Position numbers and translations under genes: made by a program. From positions 62,001 to 126,000 of the forward strand of contig NZ_JABBWV010000004.1 in NCBI RefSeq assembly GCF_012999535.1: a stretch of DNA of 64,000 bases, given 5' to 3'. This document shows, piece after piece, positions 40,680-48,439 of this stretch; the first letter of the stretch is position 1, and each line of letters begins with the position of its first letter. The DNA is from Microbispora sp. H11081 (GTDB lineage Bacteria > Actinomycetota > Actinomycetes > Streptosporangiales > Streptosporangiaceae). The notes beneath the pieces were generated by a model. The model searched no databases and was not told where the DNA came from. It worked only from the letters and a program-made list of their open reading frames with translations.

Positions 40680-42713
40680 TCACTCCCCGTGGGAGCCGTG
40701 GAAGGGTGAGGTCACTCCCTCGTACGCCAGGTGCAGCATCATCCCCAGATCGGCGTGGCTGAGGTTGTGGCAGTGGTTCATCCACAGCCCGGGGTTGGTG
40801 GCGCGGAAGGCCACCTGCCACACCTCGCCCGGCCGTACGTCGAAGGTGTCGAGCGACAGCGGGCTGCCCGTGGGGGCGCGGCCGTCGCGCGACAGCACGA
40901 GCACACGGTGGCCGTGGAGGTGCCAGGGGTGGGTCTCCTGGCCGCGGTTGACCACGGTGAGCCGGACGAGGTCGCCCTCCCGCACCATCTCCGTGGGGAT
41001 GTCGGGGAAGGCGCGGCCGTTCACCGTGTGCGCGTAGGCCGGCCGCCCACCGGCGAGCGCGATCCCCCGGTCGAGGACGAGCGTGAAGTCCCGGTCGAAG
41101 TGGTCGCGCGCCGAGTAAGGCGTCGGGGCGGGAGCGCCGTAGCGGGTGAGGTCGAGCTCAGGCCAGTCCTCCGTGCGGTCTCCGGGCGCGGGCGCGGCGG
41201 CGGGGTCCGGCCCGGGAACCGCCCCCGAGTCCGCGGTCGTGCTCTCGCCGGTGTCCCCGCCTGCGCTCTCGCCCGTGCCCTCGCCCGTGCCGGACGGTCC
41301 GGGGACGAGCCGTACGGCCTCGGAGCGGTCGTCGGCGCGCAGGACGGCGGGGCCCGCGGGCATCGTGAACGCGAGATCGTAGCGGCCGCCCGCGGCGAGC
41401 CGCAGGCCCACCCGGCCGAGCGTGCCCGGCTCGTTGAGATCCGTCCCGTCCATGGCCACCAGCCGGTAGGGCGTGCCCGCCAGGGTGAACCGGTGCGGCG
41501 TGTTGTCGGTGTTGATCAGGCGCAGCCGTACGGGCGTGCCCGGCGGGACCTGCCGGACCAGGGGCTGGTCGTGGTCGCCCGTCACCGTCACGCCGGCGAA
41601 GGTGTGGACGGGCAGCGTGAGGTCCACCCCCGAGGGGGCGGCCCCCTTCGGCGCGACGACGAACGTGCCGTAGAGCCCCATCCGCACGCCGAGGTCGGAC
41701 ACCTCGTGGGTGTGATACCAGTACGTCCCGGCCTGGGCCGCGACGAAGCGGTAGACGAACTCCTCGCCGGGCATGACGGCCGCCTGGGTGAGGCCGGGCA
41801 CGCCGTCCTCGCCGGAGGGCACGTCGTAGCCGTGCCAGTGAAGCGTCACCCCCGACGTGATGTCGGCGTTGCGCAACCGCACCTCGACGAGGTCGCCCTG
41901 GGTGGCGGTGATCGGCGCCCCGGGCACCTGGCCGTCGAAGGTCCACGCGGCCACCTTCCGGCCCGACGACAGCGTGACGGTCGCCGTACGGGCCGTCAGG
42001 GTGAACCTGCGTACGGCGCCGCCGGGCGGTGGCTCGGCGGGACCGCGCAGCGTCGTCACGGACCTGACCGGCTCCTGCGCGCCGGACGCGGACGTGTGCG
42101 CGGCGGAGTGGCCGCCGGCAGCGGGGCTCGTCCCCGCCTCGGCGGTCCCCTCCGCGGGGACGAACACGAGCGCGGTGCCGAGCACGGCGGCCACGGCGGT
42201 CGCCGCCGTCGCCGTCCGCAGCCCGGGAACGGTCGCGGCGGTCGCCCTCCAGGTCACCAGGACGGCCCCCGCGACGACGGCCAGGAGGATGAGGGCGGTG
42301 CCGGCGTCCGCCGGGTAGCCGATCAGGAAGGTCTGCACGAGCCCGGCCGCCGCCGCGTAACCGGCGCCGAGCAGCGGGACCACCACCGCGGGAGCCCGCA
42401 CGGCGCCGGGGTCCGCGTCCGGCCGCCGGGCGGCGCGCAGGACGCGCGGCCCGGCCAGCGCGGTGGCCACGGCCGCCGCCGTGAAGAGGAACGGCAGGGC
42501 GACGGTGACCTTCTCCTGCACGAACCACCAGCCCGCGCCGGCCAGTGCGAGCACGGACCAGACCCGGGCCAGGGACGCGACGACGGCCACGGCGAACAGG
42601 GCCGCGGTCGTCCTCGTACGGCGGGCCGCGGCGGCCACGCCCGCGCCCGCCCACGCCGCCGCGGTCAGCGCCGAGACGAGCAGGTCGAGCGCCATGAGCT
42701 GGCCGGTCGTCAT
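40680..42713 (-). CDS. membrane-anchored multicopper oxidase
   Basis: A 677-residue fusion. The first about 190 residues contain five to six transmembrane helices (for example LLVSALTAAAWAGAGVAAAA and VVPLLGAGYAAAAGLVQTFL). The extracytoplasmic multicopper oxidase part (about 230-677) has all four copper motifs: HWHG, YWYHTHE, HPWHLHGH and HCHNLSHADLGMM, the last including the type 1 Cys, His and axial Met. The Gly/Ser/Thr/Asp/Pro-rich insert near residues 470-515 lacks motifs. Such fusions occur in actinobacteria next to small membrane proteins. Likely role: oxidation of Cu(I) or other metals/phenolics at the membrane. ATGA overlap with DUF6220. Confidence 0.93.
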   Translation of the reverse strand: MTTGQLMALDLLVSALTAAAWAGAGVAAAARRTRTTAALFAVAVVASLARVWSVLALAGAGWWFVQEKVTVALPFLFTAAAVATALAGPRVLRAARRPDADPGAVRAPAVVVPLLGAGYAAAAGLVQTFLIGYPADAGTALILLAVVAGAVLVTWRATAATVPGLRTATAATAVAAVLGTALVFVPAEGTAEAGTSPAAGGHSAAHTSASGAQEPVRSVTTLRGPAEPPPGGAVRRFTLTARTATVTLSSGRKVAAWTFDGQVPGAPITATQGDLVEVRLRNADITSGVTLHWHGYDVPSGEDGVPGLTQAAVMPGEEFVYRFVAAQAGTYWYHTHEVSDLGVRMGLYGTFVVAPKGAAPSGVDLTLPVHTFAGVTVTGDHDQPLVRQVPPGTPVRLRLINTDNTPHRFTLAGTPYRLVAMDGTDLNEPGTLGRVGLRLAAGGRYDLAFTMPAGPAVLRADDRSEAVRLVPGPSGTGEGTGESAGGDTGESTTADSGAVPGPDPAAAPAPGDRTEDWPELDLTRYGAPAPTPYSARDHFDRDFTLVLDRGIALAGGRPAYAHTVNGRAFPDIPTEMVREGDLVRLTVVNRGQETHPWHLHGHRVLVLSRDGRAPTGSPLSLDTFDVRPGEVWQVAFRATNPGLWMNHCHNLSHADLGMMLHLAYEGVTSPFHGSHGE

Positions 42714-43168
42714 GACGCGGGAACCGGACGGCCCTCCGCGGCGTCCTGCGAGTGCGCGCCGGGCTTGGGCCAGGCGAGCTGTCGCGCCCGGCGGAACACG
42801 AACTCGCAGACGCCGATGATCGCCATGCCGTTGATCGCGTGCAGGCCGAGGATCACCAGGGAGAGGGTCGTGGTGTTGCCGGTGCTGTCGTCGAACAGCC
42901 TGCCGACCACGACGATCAGCGACTGCACGATGATCAGGCCGAGGGGCAGGACGGTCATCCCGATCTGGCGTCCTGGCGCCTTGGCCGCCGCGGCGGCGGC
43001 GGTGGCGACCAGCGACAGCACCGGGATGATCATCATGCCGTTCATGGTGTGCAGGGCGAACGAGGAGTCGTCCTGCGGTTTGTCGAACGCGCCGACGGCC
43101 GCGAGGTACATCTGGAAGACGGCGGCGGCGAGCAGCAGTCCGGCTATGGCGGCGTAGACCTTGCGCAC
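42710..43168 (-). CDS. DUF6220-type four-helix membrane protein
   Basis: A 152-residue protein with four predicted helices: KVYAAIAGLLLAAAVFQMYLAA (about 3-24), MMIIPVLSLVATAAAAAA (about 45-62), IGMTVLPLGLIIVQSLIVVVG (about 69-89), and LVILGLHAINGMAIIGVCEFVF (about 104-125). Conserved His sit in ALHTMNGM and GLHAINGM, suggestive of heme or quinone contact. I recognise it as DUF6220-like. It starts at GTG with GAAGGGAGCAAAGC. Coupled to the multicopper oxidase, so probably its membrane partner. Confidence 0.7.
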   Translation of the reverse strand: MRKVYAAIAGLLLAAAVFQMYLAAVGAFDKPQDDSSFALHTMNGMMIIPVLSLVATAAAAAAKAPGRQIGMTVLPLGLIIVQSLIVVVGRLFDDSTGNTTTLSLVILGLHAINGMAIIGVCEFVFRRARQLAWPKPGAHSQDAAEGRPVPAS

Positions 43169-43190
43169 GCTTTGCTCCCTTCGGTCAGCG

Positions 43191-43230
43191 GATCACGGGG
43201 ATCACGGGGGGTGTACGGGGATCACGGGGG
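43191..43230. repeat. GGATCACGGGG direct repeats upstream of the oxidase operon
   Basis: GATCACGGGG occurs at 43191, 43200 and 43220, with a fourth degenerate copy GATCGTG at 43239. Spacing is 9 then 20 bp. They lie about 25-65 bp upstream of the DUF6220 start, where an operator would be. The repeat is purine-rich on the plus strand. Confidence 0.55.
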
Positions 43231-43446
43231 ACCATGGGGATCGTGTCCCACGTGGGCCGGGGACGCGTCCCTCGCCGGAGGACACATCGGCTACCACCGG
43301 GGGAGTACACGGGTCCGCGCAGGCCGTGCCCCGCGCTGTCTCGATGGTGGCCGCCGGGCCCTGCCCGCGTCGTCGCACGCGGGGAGGCTTCCCGGTGTAC
43401 CGCCGCCGGATCAGCGCCGTACGCCGCTAACGCGAGGGGAGTAGGG

Positions 43447-43962
43447 TCACTGCGGCCAGTTCGCGATGATGGCCGGGGTGATGGCGTCGGCGTGGCACCT
43501 CAGGGTCGTACGGCGCTGTTTGTCGAGCACGCAGACCTTCACGTCGACCCGCTTGACCTGGCCATCCGACGACAGCCGGAACGAGGCGCGCGACGCGCAT
43601 GTCGACTTCGGCCGGGCCCAGCCGGTGCCGCCGCCGACGTAGTGGAAGCGGGCCCGGACGTAGGCGCAGTGCCCGCTGTGCGCGTCGCGGTCGCGCAGCG
43701 TGCCCGAGACGACGAACGTCTCCGCCGTGAAGCGGGTGAGCCACACGTCGGCCGCGGCGTAGCCGTGGTGGCCGGACTTGGACCGCACGGGACCCCAGTG
43801 GATGGGCGGCGCCGCGGCCCGGTTCGCGGCGGCCTGAGCGGTCTGAGCGGTGAGGGCATGGCTCGAAGTGGCGTCGCTGGTGACGGCGTGGGCCGAGGAG
43901 ACCGGCAGGACCATGGCGAAGGCGGCGGACAGCAGGCCGCCGATGACGAGGTTCTTGCTCAT
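43447..43962 (-). CDS. secreted protein of unknown function
   Basis: A 171-residue exported protein: signal peptide MSKNLVIGGLLSAAFAMVLPVSSAHA with AxA cleavage near 26, an Ala/Thr/Ser-rich linker to about 50, then a beta-rich domain (VWLTRFTAETFVVSGTLRDRD...YVRARFHYVGGG...VDVKVCVLD) with two or three Cys pairs. I do not recognise a named family. The fold is probably a beta-sandwich. Single gene with its own AT-richer upstream stretch. Confidence 0.75.
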   Translation of the reverse strand: MSKNLVIGGLLSAAFAMVLPVSSAHAVTSDATSSHALTAQTAQAAANRAAAPPIHWGPVRSKSGHHGYAAADVWLTRFTAETFVVSGTLRDRDAHSGHCAYVRARFHYVGGGTGWARPKSTCASRASFRLSSDGQVKRVDVKVCVLDKQRRTTLRCHADAITPAIIANWPQ

Positions 43963-44025
43963 GTCCGCCGACCCTAGGATCGCGGACTTGGAAGCTTCTT
44001 GCGGTCCGCTGGTCTCCCAGGACGG

Positions 44026-45072
44026 TCAGCTTCCGAGCAGGTCCGAGGCCTGTTCCACCACGGCGTCGACCGTGACCTCGGCCACCCACGACTCGTCGTG
44101 CGGGCACCGCCCCGCCCGGGGATCGTGCCCGCCGGCGCCGCAGACCGGGCACCGCGCGGTCCAGGAGACCAGGGGCCGGTGCAGGGCGCGGGTGAGAGGC
44201 CCCGCGTTGATCAGGTTGCCCGACCAGTAGACGCCGACCGTGGGCGTGCCGACCGCGGCGGCGAGGTGGCGGGGGCCGGTGTCGTTGGAGACGACCAGGT
44301 CGCACCGCTCGTACAGCGCGGCGAGGCCGCCGACGGTCAGCGTGCCGACCGCCGTGAAGGCGGGCCGCCGCATCGCCGCCGCGACCTCCTCGACCACCTC
44401 CCGCTCCGCCTCGACACCGGTGATCACGACCGGGCGGCCGAGCCGGTCGGCCGCCTCCGCGAAGGCGCGCGCCGGCCAGCGCCGCCGGGGGTCGCGCGCC
44501 CCGGGATGCAGCGCGACCAGGCCGCGCGGCGGCTCGCCGTACACACGGGCGACCTCGGCGCGGTCGGCGTCGGTCACGGCGATCACGGGCTCGTACGCCT
44601 CGGCCGTTCCGCCGACCAGCGCGGCGACCTCCAGATGGCGGAACGTCTCGTGCTGGTAGTGGACGTACGGCACCCACAGGTCGAGCCGTACGGCGTCCGG
44701 CGTGCACAGCCCGGCCGTCACGGGGGCGCCGATCGCCCTGACGAAGGGGTTGGAGTGGCGCCCGCCGCCGTGGATCTGCACGGCGAGGTCGAACCGGTGC
44801 TCGCGCAACTCCTTGACCAGGCTCTCCGGCGCCTCGCGGCCGCTCTCCGCCGAGGAGATGCCGGAGATCGGCGGCAGGGCGACGACGTCGTCGACCGGAC
44901 CCGGCCTGCCGTGCAGGAACCGGGCGTGCCAGGGGGTGCCGAGCAGGGTCAGCCTGGCCTGCGGATAGGCGCGGCGCAGCGACTCCAGGGCGGGCATCGA
45001 GAGGACCAGGTCGCCAAGGGCGTTGGCCCGCAGCACGGCGATGCGGCGCACCCCCTCGATCAGCGCGCCCAT
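44026..45072 (-). CDS. glycosyltransferase family 9 (heptosyltransferase-like)
   Basis: A 348-residue GT9 enzyme with RIAVLRANALGDLVLSMPALESLRRAYP (signature N-terminus), DLAVQIHGGGRHSNP, LVALHPGARDPRRRWP and CDLVVSNDTGPRHLAAAVGTPTVGVYWSG, the nucleotide-sugar-binding end. A C-terminal CPVCGAGG...CPHD could hold a zinc. In actinobacteria these genes lie with GT2, HAD and carbamoyl genes, and the product is unknown. Its ATG lies inside the tail of the small upstream ORF that looks like a GT2 remnant. Confidence 0.88.
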   Translation of the reverse strand: MGALIEGVRRIAVLRANALGDLVLSMPALESLRRAYPQARLTLLGTPWHARFLHGRPGPVDDVVALPPISGISSAESGREAPESLVKELREHRFDLAVQIHGGGRHSNPFVRAIGAPVTAGLCTPDAVRLDLWVPYVHYQHETFRHLEVAALVGGTAEAYEPVIAVTDADRAEVARVYGEPPRGLVALHPGARDPRRRWPARAFAEAADRLGRPVVITGVEAEREVVEEVAAAMRRPAFTAVGTLTVGGLAALYERCDLVVSNDTGPRHLAAAVGTPTVGVYWSGNLINAGPLTRALHRPLVSWTARCPVCGAGGHDPRAGRCPHDESWVAEVTVDAVVEQASDLLGS

Positions 45073-45212
45073 GCCGGCTCGAACACGTGGTCGTGGCACT
45101 CGGAGATCACGACACGGAACCCGGCCACGGTCCGCGCCGCGAGGCCCGCCGGCGTCACGCCCGGCCTGTCCTTCGTGGGCACGAGCACGTCCAGGTCGGA
45201 CGGGGCGAACAT
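45060..45212 (-). pseudogene. N-terminal remnant of a GT2 glycosyltransferase
   Basis: A 50-residue open frame: MFAPSDLDVLVPTKDRPG, then VTPAGLAARTVAGFRVVISEC, ending at a TGA that overlaps the GT9 start by 13 bp. The DLDVLVPTKDRPG and FRVVIS pieces are the first and second beta strands of GT-A GT2 enzymes that commonly precede GT9 in such clusters. About 200 residues of catalytic domain are missing, so a large in-frame-like deletion fused the beginning to the GT9 start region. It may still serve as a coupled leader for GT9 translation. Confidence 0.45.
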
Positions 45213-45274
45213 GCGCGGCTGATACCCCTGAGATCGCAGGGCAAACAGCCGTGCGAACCGAGGAGCGGCGGCCC

Positions 45275-45326
45275 GATTCAGGTGGCCGATTCAGGCGTCT
45301 GATTCAGACGTCCGATTCAGGGACGG
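45275..45326. repeat. 13-bp tandem repeat with GATTCA core at the end of the CDF gene
   Basis: GATTCA occurs at 45275, 45288, 45301 and 45314, exactly 13 bp apart. On the coding (minus) strand each gives TGAATC. The copy at 45314-45319 supplies the transporter's stop; the next copies put TGA in the two other frames as well. Confidence 0.85.
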
Positions 45327-46486
45327 CGGTCGGAGAGCCGTCCGGGGCTGGGGAACCTGATGCGCCGGCGGCCGGCGCACCCGGCCGCGCGCCGCTCCCC
45401 AGTCGGCTCCCCAGCCGGCTCCTCTGTGGAGTCTGCTGCGGAGTCTGCTGGGGACTCCGCTTTGGACCCGGTCGCAGGCTCCTCCGCGGGCTGCCGCCGT
45501 CCGTTCGTGTGCGCGGGACCATGCGCGTCGGCGCAGTGCGGCTCCGCGACGTCCGCAGACGCCTCGCCGATGGCCAGGAGCCGTGGTGACGCGTGGTCGA
45601 CCTGGAGGGTGGTGTGGGCGATGCCGTACTCGTCGTGGACCATCCGCTGCGCCGCCTCCCGTACGGCGTGGCAGTCGGCGCCGGGGACGACCAGGATGTG
45701 CGCGGACATGGCGGGGTAGCCGCTGGTGACCTCCCAGATGTGCAGGTCGTGCACCTCCACCACGTGTTCGAGGGCGGCGGCCTTGCGGCCGATCTCGGCG
45801 GGGTTCATCCCGGCGGGGGCGGCCTCCATGAAGACCCGGCCGGAGTCGCGCACCAGGCCCCATCCGGCCTTGAGCATCAGGGCGGCCACGACCAGCGCGG
45901 CCAGGGCGTCGGCCCGGCCCCAGCCGGTCAGCCAGATCACCACGCCCGCGGCGGTGGTGGCGATGAAGGCGAACAGGTCGTTGAGGACGTGCTGGAAGGC
46001 GCCCTCGACGTTCAGGCTGGCGCGGTTGGCCCGGTTGAGCAGCCAGGTGGCGCCGAGGTTCACCGCGATCCCCGCGACGCCGGTGACGACCACGTAGACG
46101 CCCTGGACCTCGGGTGGCTCGATCAGCCTGCGTACGCCCTCGTAGACGAAGTAGACGCTGAGGAGCAGCAGAGTGATGCCGTTGATCTGAGCACTGATGA
46201 TCTCGGCGCGTTTGAGGCCGTAGGTGAAGCCGCCCTGCGGCGGGCGGGCGGCGATCCGCATCGCGATGATCGCGAAGGCGATGGCGATGGCGTCGGTGAG
46301 CATGTGCCCGGCATCGGTGATCAGGGCGAGGGAGTGCGCGATGACGCCGACGACGACCTCGACCGCCATGAAGCCGAGGATGAGCGCCAGCGCGCCGGTC
46401 AGCAGGCGCCGGTCGGCCTCGGTGCTGACGGCGTGCCCGTGCCCATGCCCATGTCCGTGCCCATGACCCTTGCCGGTCTCAGCCAT
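45317..46486 (-). CDS. cation diffusion facilitator, Zn/Co/Cd efflux
   Basis: A 389-residue CDF protein. The N-terminus has an alternating His-Gly tract (HGHGHGHGHGHGH, about 8-20), a metal buffer. Six helices follow, with the metal-site motifs HSLALITDAGHMLTDA (helix 2) and HVLNDLFAFIAT (helix 5), and the C-terminal cytoplasmic domain has VHDLHIWEVTSGYPAMSAHILV. The last about 85 residues are a disordered tail rich in Glu/Pro/Ala (EPATGSKAESPADSAADSTE). The ATG overlaps the ArsR gene by eight bases, so it is coupled. It pumps zinc or similar divalent metal out of the cytoplasm. Confidence 0.94.
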   Translation of the reverse strand: MAETGKGHGHGHGHGHGHAVSTEADRRLLTGALALILGFMAVEVVVGVIAHSLALITDAGHMLTDAIAIAFAIIAMRIAARPPQGGFTYGLKRAEIISAQINGITLLLLSVYFVYEGVRRLIEPPEVQGVYVVVTGVAGIAVNLGATWLLNRANRASLNVEGAFQHVLNDLFAFIATTAAGVVIWLTGWGRADALAALVVAALMLKAGWGLVRDSGRVFMEAAPAGMNPAEIGRKAAALEHVVEVHDLHIWEVTSGYPAMSAHILVVPGADCHAVREAAQRMVHDEYGIAHTTLQVDHASPRLLAIGEASADVAEPHCADAHGPAHTNGRRQPAEEPATGSKAESPADSAADSTEEPAGEPTGERRAAGCAGRRRIRFPSPGRLSDRRP

Positions 46487-46886
46487 CGCCCCGGTCCTTC
46501 TCCTCATGCCCGATGTGCGTGATCGCCAGATCGAACAGCAGTCGCACGTGCGAGTCCGCGAGGCGGTAGTAGGCCATCCTTCCCGCGCGCCGCACCTTCA
46601 CCACGTTATGCACACGCAGCAGGCGCAGGGCGTGGGACGCGGCGGACATGCTGTGACCGGTCGCCGCGGCGAGATCGCACACGCACATCTCGCCGCCCTC
46701 CAGCAGCGCCGCGATCAGCCGCAGCCGCCCGGGATCGGCCAGCAGCGCGAAGACCTGCGCGAGGCCGTCCACCGTCTCCGCGGGCGGCATGGCCCTCCTG
46801 ACGCTCTCCACCCGGCTCGCGTCCACGACGGGCAGCGCGCAGGAGTCGGCCGTCACGAGATCCACCACAGTTGAACGATCGTTCAC
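46479..46886 (-). CDS. ArsR/SmtB-family zinc-type repressor
   Basis: A 135-residue repressor. The winged helix (about 38-110) contains the metal-box helix GGEMCVCDLAAATGHSMSAASHALRLL with CVC (alpha-3 type site). The C-terminal helix has Asp-x-His...His-x-x-His (DSHVRLLFDLAITHIGHEE), spaced exactly like the alpha-5 zinc site of SmtB/CzrA. An extra N-terminal Cys (SCALPVV) could join the alpha-3N site. Start: GTG at 46886 is the most upstream; a GTG at about 46865 is an alternative, because the operator overlaps the first codons. It co-transcribes with the CDF pump. Confidence 0.93.
   Translation of the reverse strand: MNDRSTVVDLVTADSCALPVVDASRVESVRRAMPPAETVDGLAQVFALLADPGRLRLIAALLEGGEMCVCDLAAATGHSMSAASHALRLLRVHNVVKVRRAGRMAYYRLADSHVRLLFDLAITHIGHEEKDRGDG
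46872..46885. promoter_or_regulatory. ArsR/SmtB operator
   Basis: Perfect 14-bp palindrome TGAACGATCGTTCA, matching the TGAA-N6-TTCA consensus of SmtB-type sites. It begins at the second base of the GTG start codon of the repressor gene and covers its first five codons. Confidence 0.85.
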
Positions 46887-46893
46887 ATGTGAG

Positions 46894-46921
46894 AGTGTAG
46901 GCGAGGGCCGATCGAAGTCAA
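46894..46921 (-). promoter_or_regulatory. promoter of the metal efflux operon
   Basis: On the minus strand TTGACT (46921-46916) and TACACT (46899-46894) are separated by 16 bp. The start would fall at about 46888-46886, practically on the GTG, so the transcript is probably leaderless and the operator covers +1 onward. Confidence 0.65.
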
Positions 46922-46997
46922 CGCGTCCCGGACGGCGACCACCCCGCGCCCCGGTGGCCCGTACGGCCGTCATCCGGCCGGATGACAAGATCGGCGC

Positions 46998-47438
46998 ATG
47001 AGCACCACCGATCCAGTACTGCGGGCCCTGGTCTTCGCCGTGTCCATGGCGAAGGAGCGAATGGGCGTCGCCCTCGCCGTCAACGGCACGATCATCACCG
47101 GTCAACTCGTCTCCCCCGAGGAGTACGCCGCCGCGGTGATCGAACAGATCCGCCGGTCGCACGCCAAGGAGGCGCCCGCGGGCAGTGGCCCAGAAGGCTT
47201 CTTCGCGCGTATCGCCGAGAGCGCGAAGGAGAGCCGGGAGCGCCACCGTGCCGCCGCGCTCGCCGGCGACTTCGACTCCGGCTCCGAGCAGGACCTCCCT
47301 GACTACCTTCACCTCGTCGACGCCTTCGCCGGCGACCGGCCGGCGGGCGGCGCCGGGGCGGCCTGGCGGATCCGCCTGCGGGACGTCAGCGGGTGGTCGC
47401 TCGTCCCGGCCGCCGCCCCGGAGGTGTGGACAGTCTGA
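46998..47438 (+). CDS. GvpU-like (gas-vesicle accessory) family protein
   Basis: A 146-residue soluble protein. Near the N-terminus it has ALVFAVSMAKERMGVALAVNG followed by TIITGQLVSPEEYAAAVIEQI, the pattern of GvpU (V-NG/KG-xISG-xxIS-xEY). The C-terminal half has DYLHLVDA and AWRIRLRDVSGWSL, which parallel the HLK and WRGKIAEVDGF segments of GvpU of Bacillus. No other gas-vesicle gene is in the window, so a role in vesicles is unlikely here; it may be a repurposed fold. ATG with TTG upstream; transcribed divergently from the ArsR operon. Confidence 0.5.
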   Translation: MSTTDPVLRALVFAVSMAKERMGVALAVNGTIITGQLVSPEEYAAAVIEQIRRSHAKEAPAGSGPEGFFARIAESAKESRERHRAAALAGDFDSGSEQDLPDYLHLVDAFAGDRPAGGAGAAWRIRLRDVSGWSLVPAAAPEVWTV

Positions 47439-47444
47439 CGTCGC

Positions 47445-47480
47445 GCTCGGCCCCCGCCTCCTGAGCAGCGGGGGCCGAGC
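47445..47480. terminator. hairpin between GvpU-like gene and LPMO gene
   Basis: A perfect 13-bp stem GCTCGGCCCCCGC / GCGGGGGCCGAGC with a 10-nt loop begins 7 bp after the GvpU-like stop. No T tract, as is common for actinobacterial terminators. Confidence 0.75.
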
Positions 47481-47571
47481 GGGGAACCCTGACCGGGGAA
47501 GTCAACGGGTCTTCACTGTTAGGAAACTTTCTTTTATATTTGCGCCACCCCCCCAGCAGTGAGGAGCACAC

Positions 47572-48360
47572 ATGCGAAGAACGCTGATCTTCCTCGCGAC
47601 GGCGGCGACAGCGATCGGCGCCACGCTGTTCGTCGCCTCCCCGGCTCAGGCGCACGGCTACATCTCGTCGCCCCCGAGCCGCCAGGCGATGTGCGCCCAG
47701 GGCCGCGTCCCCAACTGCGGCGACATCGTCTACGAGCCCCAGAGCGTGGAAGGGCCGAAGGGGCTGCGCAGCTGCAGCGGCGGCAACACCCGGTTCGCCC
47801 AGCTCGACGACGAGAGCAAGCCGTGGCCGGCCACGAGCGTCGGCAGCACCGTCACCTTCACCTGGTCGCTGACCGCCCGCCACGCGACCAGCACGTGGGA
47901 GTACTACATCGGAAGCACGAGGATCGCGGTCTTCAACGACCAGGGACGCCAGCCTCCCGCCACCGTCAGCCACACCGTGAGCCTGAGCGGACGGACGGGC
48001 CGGCAGAAGGTGCTCGCGATCTGGAACGTGGCCGACACCACCAACGCGTTCTACGCCTGCGTGGACCTGCAGGTCGGCGGGGGCGGGACGCCCAGCCCCA
48101 CCCCGAGTCCATCCCCGACGCCAACCCGTACCCCGAGCCCGTCTCCCACACCGACCCGTACCCCGAGTCCGTCTCCCACGCCGACGCGTACCCCCACACC
48201 CACTCCGACCGTTCCCGGCGGCACCTGGGCGGCCGGCACGGCGTACAGGGTGGGCGACCTGGTCACCTACGGCGGCGTGACATACCAGTGCAGGCAGGCC
48301 CACACGGCGCTCGTGGGCTGGGAGCCGCCGAACGTCCCCGCGCTCTGGCTGAGGATCTGA
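47572..48360 (+). CDS. AA10 lytic polysaccharide monooxygenase with CBM5/12
   Basis: A 262-residue secreted copper enzyme. Signal peptide cleavage after AQA exposes His28 as the N-terminal copper ligand (HGYISSPPSRQAMC). The second copper His lies in SLTARHATSTWEYY, and the axial aromatic lies in NAFYACVDLQ. The catalytic domain ends near residue 172 and a Thr/Pro/Ser/Arg linker repeats a 10-residue block (SPSPTPTRTP) three times. The C-terminal carbohydrate-binding module (about 215-262) has WAAGTAYRVGDLVTYGGVTYQCRQAH, the CBM5/12 pattern. It oxidatively cleaves chitin or cellulose. GAGGAG precedes the ATG. Confidence 0.96.
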   Translation: MRRTLIFLATAATAIGATLFVASPAQAHGYISSPPSRQAMCAQGRVPNCGDIVYEPQSVEGPKGLRSCSGGNTRFAQLDDESKPWPATSVGSTVTFTWSLTARHATSTWEYYIGSTRIAVFNDQGRQPPATVSHTVSLSGRTGRQKVLAIWNVADTTNAFYACVDLQVGGGGTPSPTPSPSPTPTRTPSPSPTPTRTPSPSPTPTRTPTPTPTVPGGTWAAGTAYRVGDLVTYGGVTYQCRQAHTALVGWEPPNVPALWLRI

Positions 48361-48370
48361 GACGAGCGGG

Positions 48371-48403
48371 CGGACCCGGGGTGCGCGCCCCGGGTCCGTT
48401 CCC
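48371..48403. terminator. bidirectional terminator between LPMO and Ohr genes
   Basis: 11-bp perfect stem CGGACCCGGGG / CCCCGGGTCCG with loop TGCGCG and TTCCC tail, 10 bp after the LPMO stop and 40 bp before the convergent Ohr stop. Confidence 0.78.
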
Positions 48404-48439
48404 GCCGCCGTCCCGGACGGCTTGGCCGGGCGCTGCGTG

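Noticed and set aside
40731..43157. An 808-codon plus-strand frame opposite the multicopper oxidase
   Set aside because: Antisense shadow without domain signals; the minus strand has all four copper motifs.
45275..45326. 13-bp repeats as plasmid-type iterons or replication origin
   Set aside because: Only four short copies, no DnaA boxes or replication genes, and they sit on a stop codon. Not enough for an origin.
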